From positions 1 through 32,663 of the forward strand of contig NZ_JAHEBC010000011.1 of the NCBI RefSeq assembly GCF_024642405.1: a stretch of DNA of 32,663 nt, in the 5' to 3' direction. A program made the position numbers and the translations under genes. Under the pieces are notes generated by a model, which saw only the letters and a program-made list of their open reading frames with translations, searched no databases and had not been told where the DNA came from. The DNA is from Algoriphagus sp. GTDB taxonomy: Bacteria; Bacteroidota; Bacteroidia; Cytophagales; Cyclobacteriaceae. How positions within the stretch are numbered: the stretch's first letter is position 1; every line of letters starts with the position of its first letter. This document shows, piece after piece, positions 8,973 through 19,000 of this stretch.

Positions 8973-10537
8973 TGCATATTTTTTCGAATAACTTTTCCAT
9001 TAGCTATTCCTGTAGTTTTTCCATTTTTCACGACGACTTTTCCATTGACAATAACATATTCAACTCCTTCAGGATATTGATGTGGATCTGTAAATGTAGA
9101 TTTATCAATAATGGTTTCTGGATTAAATATGGTGATATCAGCATAAAACCCTTCTTTTAATAAACCTCTGTCTTTAAGCCCCAATCTTTTTGCAGACAGA
9201 CCAGTCATTTTATGAATTGCTTCTGGAAGTGATAATATTTGCTTTTCCCTTACGTAGTAGCCCAAGACGCGAGGAAATGTACCATAAGCCCTAGGATGCG
9301 GGTGTCCATCACCAGGAGAAGAAAGCCTTCCATCCGAGCCAATCATAGTCATTGGGTGCTTCATGATATTTTCTACATCTTTTTCATCCATGGCATGATA
9401 TATAGTGCCGGTTCCACCGTTAAGTTGAGCTTGAATTACGAGTTCTGCTCCATTTTCAATGGTTGATTCCATTCCTTCCATTTCCAGCCAATCCTGCAAG
9501 GTTTGTCCCTCTAATTCTTTTTTCCAACTCACTCTTGAAAATTGTATTCTCCTTAAATCACTTCCACCACGATCATTTAGAATATTGAAGATTATACCTG
9601 ATTTAATACTGTCTTTCAATTCGGGGTCTTTTACTCTTTCTGCAAATCCATTTCCCTCTAAGGCCCAACTCGGAATCAAAACGCTGATTCCCGTATGGCT
9701 TGCGGCATAAGGATATTGATCCATCATGATATCAAGTCCGATATTTCTTGCTGAATCTACCATTGCTAAGGTTTTGGAACTCTTTCCCCACATCTTTACC
9801 CCAATTGCTTTATGATGTGTTAAAACAACCGGAATTGAAGCCTGCTTTGAAATGGATATTGCTTCTTGAACGGCTTCAAGTAATCCTAACCCTTCCTCTC
9901 TAAGATGAGAGGTGTAAATTCCTCCTTTGTTACTGGCTTCTTTTGATAATTCTATAACCTCATCTACTTCCGAAAATGTACCTGGTAAATATTTAAGTCC
10001 TGTAGATATACCAAATGCCCCTTCATCCATACCTATTTTGACGTAAGATTTCATCATTGACAATTCTTCTTCCGAAGGTCTACGATCCTCCATCCCCATT
10101 ACTTCTTTTCTAATGGTATTATGACCGATTAAATAACCTACATTAGGTCCAAGCATCATGTTATCAAGGCTATCCAAATAACTTCCAAAAGGCCAAGGTC
10201 CTCCTCCATCGGGACCTCCCAAAGCAAAAGTAACTCCTTGTCTTAATAAGCTTTCTGCCATAGGTAAATCCATCAAAGGTTCTAAATGAGTATGCATATC
10301 AATGAAACCTGGAGATACAGCCAATCCACTAGCATCGATTATCTGAGCCCCTTCTGACTCGCTTATTTTACCAATTTTGATAATTTTATCATCGAGGATT
10401 CCAATGTCTCCTTCATAAGGCTTTACACCTTCTCCATTATATATTTTTCCCTTTGTAATAACCAAGTCAAACTTTTTGGACTTTGGTGAGCATGAAAAGA
10501 GTATTGCCAAAGCAAAAAAGACTAGAAATCTATTCAT
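8969..10537 (-). CDS. N-acyl-D-amino-acid deacylase (D-aminoacylase)-like amidohydrolase, lipoprotein
   Basis: Lipobox AILFSCSPKSKK; DLVITKGKIYNGEG; PGFIDMHTHLEP; THHKA; SDGRLSSPGDGHPHPRAYGTFPRVLGYYVRE; IHKMTGLSAKRLGLKDRGLLKEGFYADITIFNP. Confidence 0.87.
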   Translation of the reverse strand: MNRFLVFFALAILFSCSPKSKKFDLVITKGKIYNGEGVKPYEGDIGILDDKIIKIGKISESEGAQIIDASGLAVSPGFIDMHTHLEPLMDLPMAESLLRQGVTFALGGPDGGGPWPFGSYLDSLDNMMLGPNVGYLIGHNTIRKEVMGMEDRRPSEEELSMMKSYVKIGMDEGAFGISTGLKYLPGTFSEVDEVIELSKEASNKGGIYTSHLREEGLGLLEAVQEAISISKQASIPVVLTHHKAIGVKMWGKSSKTLAMVDSARNIGLDIMMDQYPYAASHTGISVLIPSWALEGNGFAERVKDPELKDSIKSGIIFNILNDRGGSDLRRIQFSRVSWKKELEGQTLQDWLEMEGMESTIENGAELVIQAQLNGGTGTIYHAMDEKDVENIMKHPMTMIGSDGRLSSPGDGHPHPRAYGTFPRVLGYYVREKQILSLPEAIHKMTGLSAKRLGLKDRGLLKEGFYADITIFNPETIIDKSTFTDPHQYPEGVEYVIVNGKVVVKNGKTTGIANGKVIRKNMQ

Positions 10538-10584
10538 GAATAAATGAGGTTAACGTTTAGAATAATCTCTTTGAATTTATGTAT

Positions 10585-10620
10585 AAAAAAAGAAAGCCTA
10601 TACTATTGATATAAGCTTTC
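10585..10620 (-). terminator. Rho-independent terminator for the tonB-like gene at 10636
   Basis: Stem GAAAGC (10592-10597) / GCTTTC (10615-10620), extended by TATA pairing, followed on the minus strand by a T-run (A-run 10585-10591 on +). Confidence 0.75.
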
Positions 10621-10635
10621 CTGATTTTAAAAAAA

Positions 10636-11307
10636 TTAGTTTAATCTGAATTTAATAGGTATAGTCATTCTTGACCTAACAGCCTTCCCATTTACTCTTC
10701 CGGGATTCCAGTTTGGAGAATTCTTTATTACATCTAAAGCTACTTCATCACAACCACCTCCAACTGTTCGGATTACCTCAACATCCTGAATACTACCATC
10801 AGTGTTGACAACAAAACGCACGATGGCGGTACCTTCTATCCCCATTCGTCTAGCTTGCGTAGGGTATTTAAGATGATCTTTTAGATATAAATACCATTTT
10901 TCCATACCGCCAATAAAGGAAGCTTGAACCTCAACAAATTCCTTTATTTCATCAGGATCTTCAATTATAGGAGGGCCAGTGGGAGCAACTTCTACAGGGA
11001 TTGGATCTTGATCTACATTGAAATCAATAATTGCGTCTATTTTATCTACAATTACCTCGTCTGGAATCAATTCAATTTCTGGCTGCTGCAAAACTGGTGG
11101 AGGGGAGGGAGGCTCTTGAATAGTATTGGGTATATCTAAAATATCCCAGGTATTTTCCTCATTGGAGATGGTTTTTATTTGATAATCTTCGTAAGCCTTC
11201 CATTCAAAGGCCACCAAAACTGCTCCAACACTGAGCATTAATCCTAGATTAAAAATCATACCGGACAATTTACCGATGTCTGATCTTGGGTTCTTTTTGT
11301 TTTCCAT
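10636..11307 (-). CDS. Energy transducer TonB-like protein (paralogue 1)
   Basis: N-terminal TM segment, Pro/acidic linker (IQEPPSPPPVLQQPEIELIPDEV), TonB_C domain KYPTQARRMGIEGTAIVRFVVNTDGSIQDVEVIRTVGGGCDEVALDVIKNSPNWNPGRVNGKAVRSRMTIPIKFRLN. Confidence 0.92.
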   Translation of the reverse strand: MENKKNPRSDIGKLSGMIFNLGLMLSVGAVLVAFEWKAYEDYQIKTISNEENTWDILDIPNTIQEPPSPPPVLQQPEIELIPDEVIVDKIDAIIDFNVDQDPIPVEVAPTGPPIIEDPDEIKEFVEVQASFIGGMEKWYLYLKDHLKYPTQARRMGIEGTAIVRFVVNTDGSIQDVEVIRTVGGGCDEVALDVIKNSPNWNPGRVNGKAVRSRMTIPIKFRLN

Positions 11308-11320
11308 GGGTTTTGTTTGT

Positions 11321-11341
11321 TTAGGTAAAAATTATACCTAA
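11321..11341. repeat. Perfect inverted repeat TTAGGTA-AAAATTA-TACCTAA in the leader of tonB-like paralogue 1
   Basis: 7-nt arms, 7-nt spacer, 14 nt upstream of the ATG at 11307 (minus strand). Confidence 0.7.
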
Positions 11342-11418
11342 GAAGATAACTTCTTCATAAACAAGAACCTAGATGGCTAACAAATTTTAACTAAATAAAA
11401 AGTTGAGGATATAAGGAC

Positions 11419-11445
11419 AAAAAAAAGACCCGATTGCTCGGGTCT
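11419..11445 (-). terminator. Rho-independent terminator for the tonB-like gene at 11452
   Basis: Stem AGACCCG (11426-11432) / CGGGTCT (11439-11445); minus strand then reads a T-run (A-run 11419-11426 on +). Confidence 0.85.
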
Positions 11446-11451
11446 AATATT

Positions 11452-12126
11452 TTAGCTCAGTTTAAATCTGATTGGAAGTCTCATTCTAGTACGAACTGGT
11501 CTACCTCTTTGCTTACCTGGTTCCCATTTAGGAGCCGCAGATACAACTCTGATAGCTTCTTCATCGCAGCCACCGCCAATACCTCTCAAAACATCAACGT
11601 CTTGAATAGATCCATCAGTGTTCACAACGAAAACAACGATTACAGTTCCTTCTATACCCATACGTCTTGCTTGAGTAGGGTATTTCAAGTTTTTACTTAA
11701 ATATTGATTCCAACCTGACATTCCACCTGGAGGATTTGGTTGAGTTTCCACAACGTCAAAGATTTCATCAGCCTTTTCCTCTACAGGAGCTTCAGCAATA
11801 ACAACTTCTTTGATTACAGTTTCTTCCTTAACATCCACGTCAAAGTTTACTTCGATTTTTTCTTCGATTTCTACTTCATCCGGGATTTCCTCGATGATAG
11901 GCTGCTCAACTGGCGGTGGTGGTGGTGGTGGCTGCTCTGTAATTGGAATATCAATTAGCTCTTCGAAATTGTCAGTCACCTGGCCAAGGTCCTTAAGAGC
12001 ACCGTCGTCAAATGACTTCCATTCAAATGCAGCAAGAGTAGCGCCTACAGCCACTGCCAAACCAAGATTCAGGAACATGCCTGACTTTCTGGTAAGATCA
12101 GCTTTAGGAGTCTTTTTTGCTTCCAT
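11452..12126 (-). CDS. Energy transducer TonB-like protein (paralogue 2)
   Basis: Same layout as the 10636 ORF: TM, EQPPPPPPPVEQPIIEEIPDEVEIEEKIEV linker, TonB_C domain KYPTQARRMGIEGTVIVVFVVNTDGSIQDVDVLRGIGGGCDEEAIRVV...RMRLPIRFKLS. Confidence 0.92.
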   Translation of the reverse strand: MEAKKTPKADLTRKSGMFLNLGLAVAVGATLAAFEWKSFDDGALKDLGQVTDNFEELIDIPITEQPPPPPPPVEQPIIEEIPDEVEIEEKIEVNFDVDVKEETVIKEVVIAEAPVEEKADEIFDVVETQPNPPGGMSGWNQYLSKNLKYPTQARRMGIEGTVIVVFVVNTDGSIQDVDVLRGIGGGCDEEAIRVVSAAPKWEPGKQRGRPVRTRMRLPIRFKLS

Positions 12127-12193
12127 GGTGAATTGGTTTATACAGGTTAATTTTTTTCTAAATTAGAATAACAAGTCTAAGAATTTAGGACGA

Positions 12194-12565
12194 TTATTCC
12201 AAGGTATTTTTTGTGACTGGTAACTTAAAATATGCAAAGAATCCTGCGATTCCACCTATTTCATTAACTACCATGTCTAAGTAATCAAACGTTCTAAATG
12301 GTATGAATTGTTGCATGGACTCTAGAATAATTCCTGCTAAAATACCGAAAATCAAGAAGTTAGTCAATAACCTTTTACTAAATTCTCCTTTTTCTTCAGG
12401 TTTTATTCCTACCCCACACCAAAGATAACTTAAAATACTGAAGCATATAAAGTGGATGAATTTATCTTGAAAAGAAAAAACATCTACCTCTGGTAAACTA
12501 TCTCCTGGGGTTAAAATCGCTACAGATACAATTAAAAGCCAGGCAACACTTAAGTATAATCTCAA
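12194..12565 (-). CDS. VanZ-like family membrane protein
   Basis: Four hydrophobic segments; LTPGDSLPEVDVFSFQDKFIHFICFSILSYLW ... LESMQQFIPFRTFDYLDMVVNEIGGIAG typical of VanZ-like proteins. Confidence 0.82.
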   Translation of the reverse strand: MRLYLSVAWLLIVSVAILTPGDSLPEVDVFSFQDKFIHFICFSILSYLWCGVGIKPEEKGEFSKRLLTNFLIFGILAGIILESMQQFIPFRTFDYLDMVVNEIGGIAGFFAYFKLPVTKNTLE

Positions 12566-12576
12566 ATCTCAGGATT

Positions 12577-12951
12577 TTAGGCGCCAACTAATTCTGCATA
12601 TTCTTCTGCAGATAATAGGCCTGATGCATCCCCAGAAATTTTTACTTTTACCATCCACCCATCACCATAAGGATCAGAATTTACTAGTTCTGGTTCATCA
12701 GCAAGTTTTTCATTTAATTCAGTCACTTCTCCAGAAATTGGCATGAATAAATCAGATACTGTTTTCACAGCCTCCACAGTTCCAAAAACTTCTTCGGCAT
12801 CCAAGGTCTCACCAACTGTTTCAACTTCCACATATACAATATCACCAAGTTCTGATTGTGCGAAATCAGTTACTCCGATGGTTGCTATATCATCTTCAAT
12901 TCTAACCCATTCATGGTCTTTTGTGTACTTTAATTCTTGTGGAATATTCAT
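12577..12951 (-). CDS. gcvH: Glycine cleavage system H protein
   Basis: [42 protein letters not shown]...[21 protein letters not shown] with lipoyl-lysine motif. Confidence 0.97.
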   Translation of the reverse strand: MNIPQELKYTKDHEWVRIEDDIATIGVTDFAQSELGDIVYVEVETVGETLDAEEVFGTVEAVKTVSDLFMPISGEVTELNEKLADEPELVNSDPYGDGWMVKVKISGDASGLLSAEEYAELVGA

Positions 12952-12976
12952 ATTTGATTTTTTTGATTTTGAGTAT

Positions 12977-12984
12977 CAAAAGTA
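12977..12984 (-). promoter_or_regulatory. Possible Bacteroidota -7 promoter element upstream of gcvH
   Basis: CAAAAGTA on + = TACTTTTG on minus (TAnnTTTG consensus), about 26 nt upstream of the gcvH ATG; no good -33 TTTG found. Confidence 0.4.
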
Positions 12985-13006
12985 AAAGAAACAAGCTAAA
13001 TAAAAT

Positions 13007-16000
13007 CTATTGAGACAAATTAAATCTTAATTGACCTCCAAATGCTGTGGATGATCTTCTATAAGCTGTAGTAACTCTCGGATCGTTAATTGTTCTATCA
13101 AAATAAAGAGTAATACTAAGATTTTGATTAATTAAATAACCAACAGTTGGCCTGATCTGAATATTTAAATTTCCATTTGTAATTGTACTTCCCTCTTCTA
13201 TTTTTCTTTGGACTTGCCTTGTATCCACTACCTTGGTATCTAATCTGAAAGTCAGGTCATTTTTAAGTACTTTTTGTTGACCTCTGATTTTAAAAGGAAT
13301 TTTAACTCCAGCTTTTGTATAACCAATATTTATCCCAAAATCATTACTTCTTTGTTCAGTTACTTGCGAGTTTGAAAAATTCAACCCAAGATTCCGCTCT
13401 TTATTATACTGAATAGCAATATTTAACCGGTCTTTTGTCAATAAATCCACTCCGATTAATGGAGAAAACCTTTCTGTCAAAACAACCTGATTTAAGACAT
13501 AGATTGGGATGAATTGGCCATCATCATTTGTAATGTTTGGAGTTGGAATTCTTTGCAAATTATTATAAAGCTCTAATCCTTGCTGATATTGAAGTGAATT
13601 TGAGAAGTTACTGGCATCGTATGTGGATGTATAACCATGTAAGATGTTAATACTGCTAAACAATTCACTCAAACCTTTTAATCTGGAAAGTCCCCGGTAT
13701 TCTATTCTCCAATTAGGAAGGGGCGTTTTTGGGAATGGATTTAATTTTGTTTCAGAAGGATCTTTACCTCTATATGCTGCCAAAAATGATGGGATTAATA
13801 CGTCTTGCCCGTTAATTGAGTACTCACCCCTCGAAGGATTATCGGAATCCAATCTACTTTTTATAATTGATCTATTATTTTCGAAATCAGCAAATAAAGG
13901 AGAATTGTTTTCCATATCATCCATTGCAAATGATGTACCGATCATGATGGTTGTTATACTATAAGCTCCAAGTCTATTTGGACTGATAGAAGTGTATTCC
14001 CCAGGATTATCTATGGAAGTTCTGAAAATTTCCTGGTAGTCTCCAGTTTCACGTTTAGTGGCATTAAGGGTAATTCTGAAATCAGGGAAAGGTTCAATTA
14101 AACTTCCTAACCTCAAATTCATAGCTCTATTTTGGGTGAAAGGTTGGGTGAGTTCTGAACTTGGAGCCATAAAACCACTATTGGCAAGGTTATATCGGAT
14201 CATGGGATCTTGGCTACCAAAAAGAAATGCCAGACCAGGATTTTCAAATGCTCTGTCCATTCCCAATAAGCCAGTATTTGGTAAATAACCAGGTAAGAAT
14301 GTTCCTTCTACTAAACCATAATTAAAGGTTATTTCTTTTACCATCATCAACATTTTAAAAAGCTTATTGCTGAATGGCGTACCTATTGTGTCCTCAGGAG
14401 TCAAGCTTTCACGACCGGGAATCGAAGGTCTTTTTGGAGCATTTAAAGCAGCTAGTTTTTTATTCTTATTATAAAGTTTGATCAAATCTAGCTTCCCCGT
14501 AATTGATTGATCTCTCGTATTTTGGATTACATTTCCAAGCGTGTCTTTCTGCCCGATTGCTCCAGTTTGCCAGGTATAACTAGCCCCATATTTATAATCT
14601 GCTCTAATCCAGTCAGTAATTGGGGATTTGTCAAAAGGAATAGTGTAATTCAGGTTAATAGAATGATTGTAATTGGTTTTTCGACCAAATCGCCAAAAGT
14701 TACTTTTAACTGAATCTTGTTTTGCCTCTGAATCTAAATCTCCTTCTGGCTCATCTATTACAGCCATTATTCTTGAGGAGTAATCAACTCTTAAGTTTCT
14801 GGTTAGATCCCAATTTACCGCGTAAGATCGGTTCATAAAATAGCTTTTCTGGAAGAGTGGATCCACACCTGAAGTGCTAAGTTGATCGTTTCGATATTGA
14901 GACCGAAGGAACCTTCTATCAATATCCACCCTTGCCAAAACTAGGGTAGGGGCAAGATTTAGATTAAAATCTTTAATCAGTCTTAGATGAGGTGAATCCA
15001 GCCATTTACTATTTTTAAAGGGTTCTATAGATAATGGTTCTGGCTGAAAACTATAAGTTATATTTCCTTTGTAGGTCTTAAAATTATAATCCTGAATTTG
15101 GGCATTTGTCTGTTTAACAGTTCCGTAAGCATAAGAAAAAGATAAATTACTTAAATCATAAAATCTACTTTTTGCATCAGGATTAGTTTTTAATTTTCTG
15201 ACATTATTGAAACTTATATTTTTCCGATTCAACTGATCTAGTGCAATATTTCGGTAGGCATCTCTTTGAGCATTTGTTTCAAATTTTCCTAAAGCAACTT
15301 CAAAGGGGACGTCAGGATTTAGAGGGTCATATTCAGGTCTTGTTGAAGAATTTTCAATGCTAAAATACATGGGGATACTAACTCCTAACTGAGCAGGCAA
15401 AAGTTTATGCACATCTACATTAGTAGAAATGTCATATTGGGTGGTTGATTGACGAGCTCTTTCCGAAAGTCTGGTTTCCAAACCTCCAAAACCGATTGAA
15501 TTGTGTCTAATAGAGGCAGAAACTACCGCCACGTCTGCAATTTTAGCATTTAATAAGGCATTTGCAGCCCAGCCATTTGATTTGGTAAATCCAGTAACTC
15601 GTAGCTCATTTGCCCAAATACAAATGCTTTTGCTAGAACCACCAGTATCTCCGGGGTTCCTCGCGCCAATCATCATCCCTTGGATAAGACTCAGCTCAGG
15701 TCTACCTACCACGGTAACTTTATATTGCCTGATTTGCTGAGAAAAGGGAAGGTTTAGAGGAACTTGATTATTGTCTCTTTCCACTTTTACCCCCACGATT
15801 TCCTGAATGGCAATATCGATTTCATTTTCGAGTGGCCAAATTTGTCTTGGATCTCTAGTCCCTTTTGGAGTGATGATTAGAGGGACTTCGATCTCATAAT
15901 AATTGTCCGTATAATCTGTACCCATTCTTAAAAAAGCTGTGATTTCTCCGTCCATTGCATCCTCCGAATCGGCATGAAGGAACATTTTGATTCTTTCAAA

Positions 16001-19000
16001 CTGAACCAAATCCTGGGTGATATTTCTGAAAACACCTCTGGCATCATGGGGGGCTAGATCTTCTACACAGATTCGAAGCGATTGTTCATTTAGCCTTCTT
16101 TCGACGGTGGAAGTATTATCTCGGTCCCTGTTAATGCCTGGAGGTAAAACATATGGACTTTGAGTCGCACTTCCCTGACTATTTTGTTCTATTCCAACTA
16201 CATCAACTTTTACATTTGATACATCTGGTTCTGGAATTTCGAAAAGGCCTCTATCAAAAAGTGATTCCTGAAAAACTCGCCACTGGCTGCCAATCATTCT
16301 GAAGTTCGCCATCCTCAAGACAACCGGCTGCTCGAAATCAGTCAGATACGTTCTCATCCACCTGATAGATTTAAATCCAGTAATATCACCTTGAACTCGA
16401 TCAGGCTGTCTCACAGGAATTCTAAACAGATACCAATCAACACTCTCGCCGGCTTCATTATGAGTTACTTTATCTACGATATAGTTTTGACCTACTATTA
16501 AATTCCCAGGTTCTAAATCAATTTGATATTCGTAATAATTTTCCAGCTCATTGATAGTATTATCTGTATTAAGATCCTCATTATCAGGATTATTTGAACC
16601 AGAAGGAGTGTAAGGTAGGTTTTGGTTAGCAGTAACGGGAGTATTTCTCTCCATTCCGTTAAATTTTTTGTACCGCTCAAGAATTTTAGCATTTTGCTGA
16701 TCGAAATTCTCATCTAAATAATATTGGAAAAAGTCAGCGGATACATCTTGGTTGATTCTATTTCTTGCTTCTGGAGATACGTTTAATCTGTTCAAAAACC
16801 TAGACTCAAAAAACTGAGGTTCAAGTTCATTTCTCAATCCGTCTAACCCAACATCCTGATTTTCTCTAGAGGATTCTGAATTGTCAAATGCAGGCAAAAG
16901 ATATTGTTCTCTAGTGATTCTACCCCATTCGTTAGTAGATGTCTCACCAGGATCACCATCTGCCGGAAGGCCATTCTCAAAAGCATGTCTACCATCTTTC
17001 ATGACGTCTTCAGAAATATCACCTAGGTTTAGAAATAGCTTACCTCCTGTGGTATTGTTTTCATTAAAAATCCCATCAAGTACTCTTCCGTTTTCCCCTT
17101 CGATAAAAGGATCTAAGAGCCAGAATTCTATATATTCTATATTTGTTCGGTCAAAATCAACTTCTGTTGTAATAGCTCTTGTTACACCACCGTAATTCAG
17201 CCTTGGGTTTGGTAAAAGGCCATCGAATGTAAGGTTGGTATTGTAATTATACATACCTCTTTCACTTGGGAAATAAGCCAGTTCGAATAATGGTTCAGGT
17301 GTAATTATTACCGTTCGATCTTGTTGAGGAAAAATTTCTTGGGGTACAACTCGACGCACATAATGATTTCGTCTATCTTCCCTGGTAATGTTTGAAGGTA
17401 CGCCGGGGCCACTTTCTCGATAAAAAATATTGTCGATATTATACCAAGCTAATCTTGCTCTTCTGTAAGTAGCACCCAATAAATCTTCTGTTTGATTACT
17501 CAAGTCAAATCGATCATCCTCTGTAGCTGGTGTAGAGGCTAACTTCCAATTTTGATTTGCGGCCCCTCCTAAATTAAATGGAGTGACGGCTGCCTCGAAA
17601 TCATCAATATAAGATGCTTGATCTCCATCTACTTGATTAGAAGTTCCGGGTATCAAATGAGCAAACTCTCCACTCATTTGAATTACAGATGTTTCTTTAG
17701 TGTCTGTAAATGGTAGGGCATCAGCCAATTTTGTCAACCATCTTGATTCATCTGCGAAATTTGCATCCAGACCCCAAAGACTATTTCTCAATGTTTCATT
17801 TCCAGTGGCTATTCGAGTTACGTTTGGTCTTTCATTCAAGTACAAGAATGTTCCTCCAAGGTTAAATTTATCACTAAACAAGTAATCCAATCTTGTACCC
17901 AAAAGACTTCTTGTTTGAAAGGAAACCAAATCGGCTTTTTCGAAACTGACCGAAATCTGTTTACCAGACTGAAGAATGGCATCATTTATAATTACTAACC
18001 TTCCAACATTGTAGTCGATAGTAAAATCAACCCCTTCAGTTAACGGAATATTTCCTGCCTGTACTATTACTGATCCTGGTGAAATATTCAATCCGGGTAA
18101 TTGAATTTCTGAAGCAGAGCCTGCAGTTAACCTTCCTTTAATAAAGTATTTGTTCAAACGGGTCACCAATTCTGCATCAGCCTGAGTCGTTCGATAAAGC
18201 GTGTCATAAACGTATTTATCTTTCAGGACTATTTCTCCTGGGAGGAAGTTTTTTTCAAGATTAGAACCAAATGGTTCCAAAACTGGAAATACTAACAGAC
18301 CTCGATCAGAGAGAATTGTTAAACCTTCTACATAATCAAAGTTCCCATCAGGAGCTGGATCATTTTGTGGATTTAAATTATCTAAGCCAGTTAATCGAAT
18401 CAAAGGCTTATCTTTCACATTTTCTCCTTCGAGAAGTGATGGGTTATCTAATCCTGTTCGATCATCTCGATAAATAACCTGAAGTTGGAATCCCTCTCTT
18501 AATAATTGATTTGCATTAAGATTGTAAACATTTTTCATCATCAGATCCCAAGTAGGAACTCTTGGATTGATTCTGGCAGGGCGTAATAACTTCAGGAAGA
18601 TCAATTCATCTTCTTGTCGATTTTGATAATCTTCGGTGAGTTCACCCACTTTATAAACTTGACCGTTATATGTGTATTCAAAAGAAACTGCAAGAACTTC
18701 ATCGTTTTGGAGTTTTCGGAAAAGAGAGAGATAACCTAATTGAGCATTGAAATAAAACTCAGTTGCATTAAGTTTTCTTGAACCGTTAATTTGTTCAAAA
18801 TCAACCCCTTTTCTAATTCCAAGACTCGATTCCATCGCTCTTGAGCCTGTGTCAAATGGTCTAAAACTTGGATTTTGGGATATATTTCCAAATAGATTAT
18901 TGGCACCATTTGAAGCTGGGGCTCCTGGTGTTCCTTGTCCTATATTGGGGTTATTAGGGTTTAATAAAACCTGCCCTTCCCCAAGGTCCATGAAAGCAGC

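Noticed and set aside
11740-12166. Plus-strand ORFs with poly-Gly/poly-Trp antisense to tonB paralogue 2
   Set aside because: Low-complexity shadow of the proline tract; the minus-strand frame is clearly TonB-like.
12172-12203. Possible promoter TAGACTTG with CTTG upstream of tonB paralogue 2
   Set aside because: Both elements deviate from TAnnTTTG/TTTG; too weak to list.
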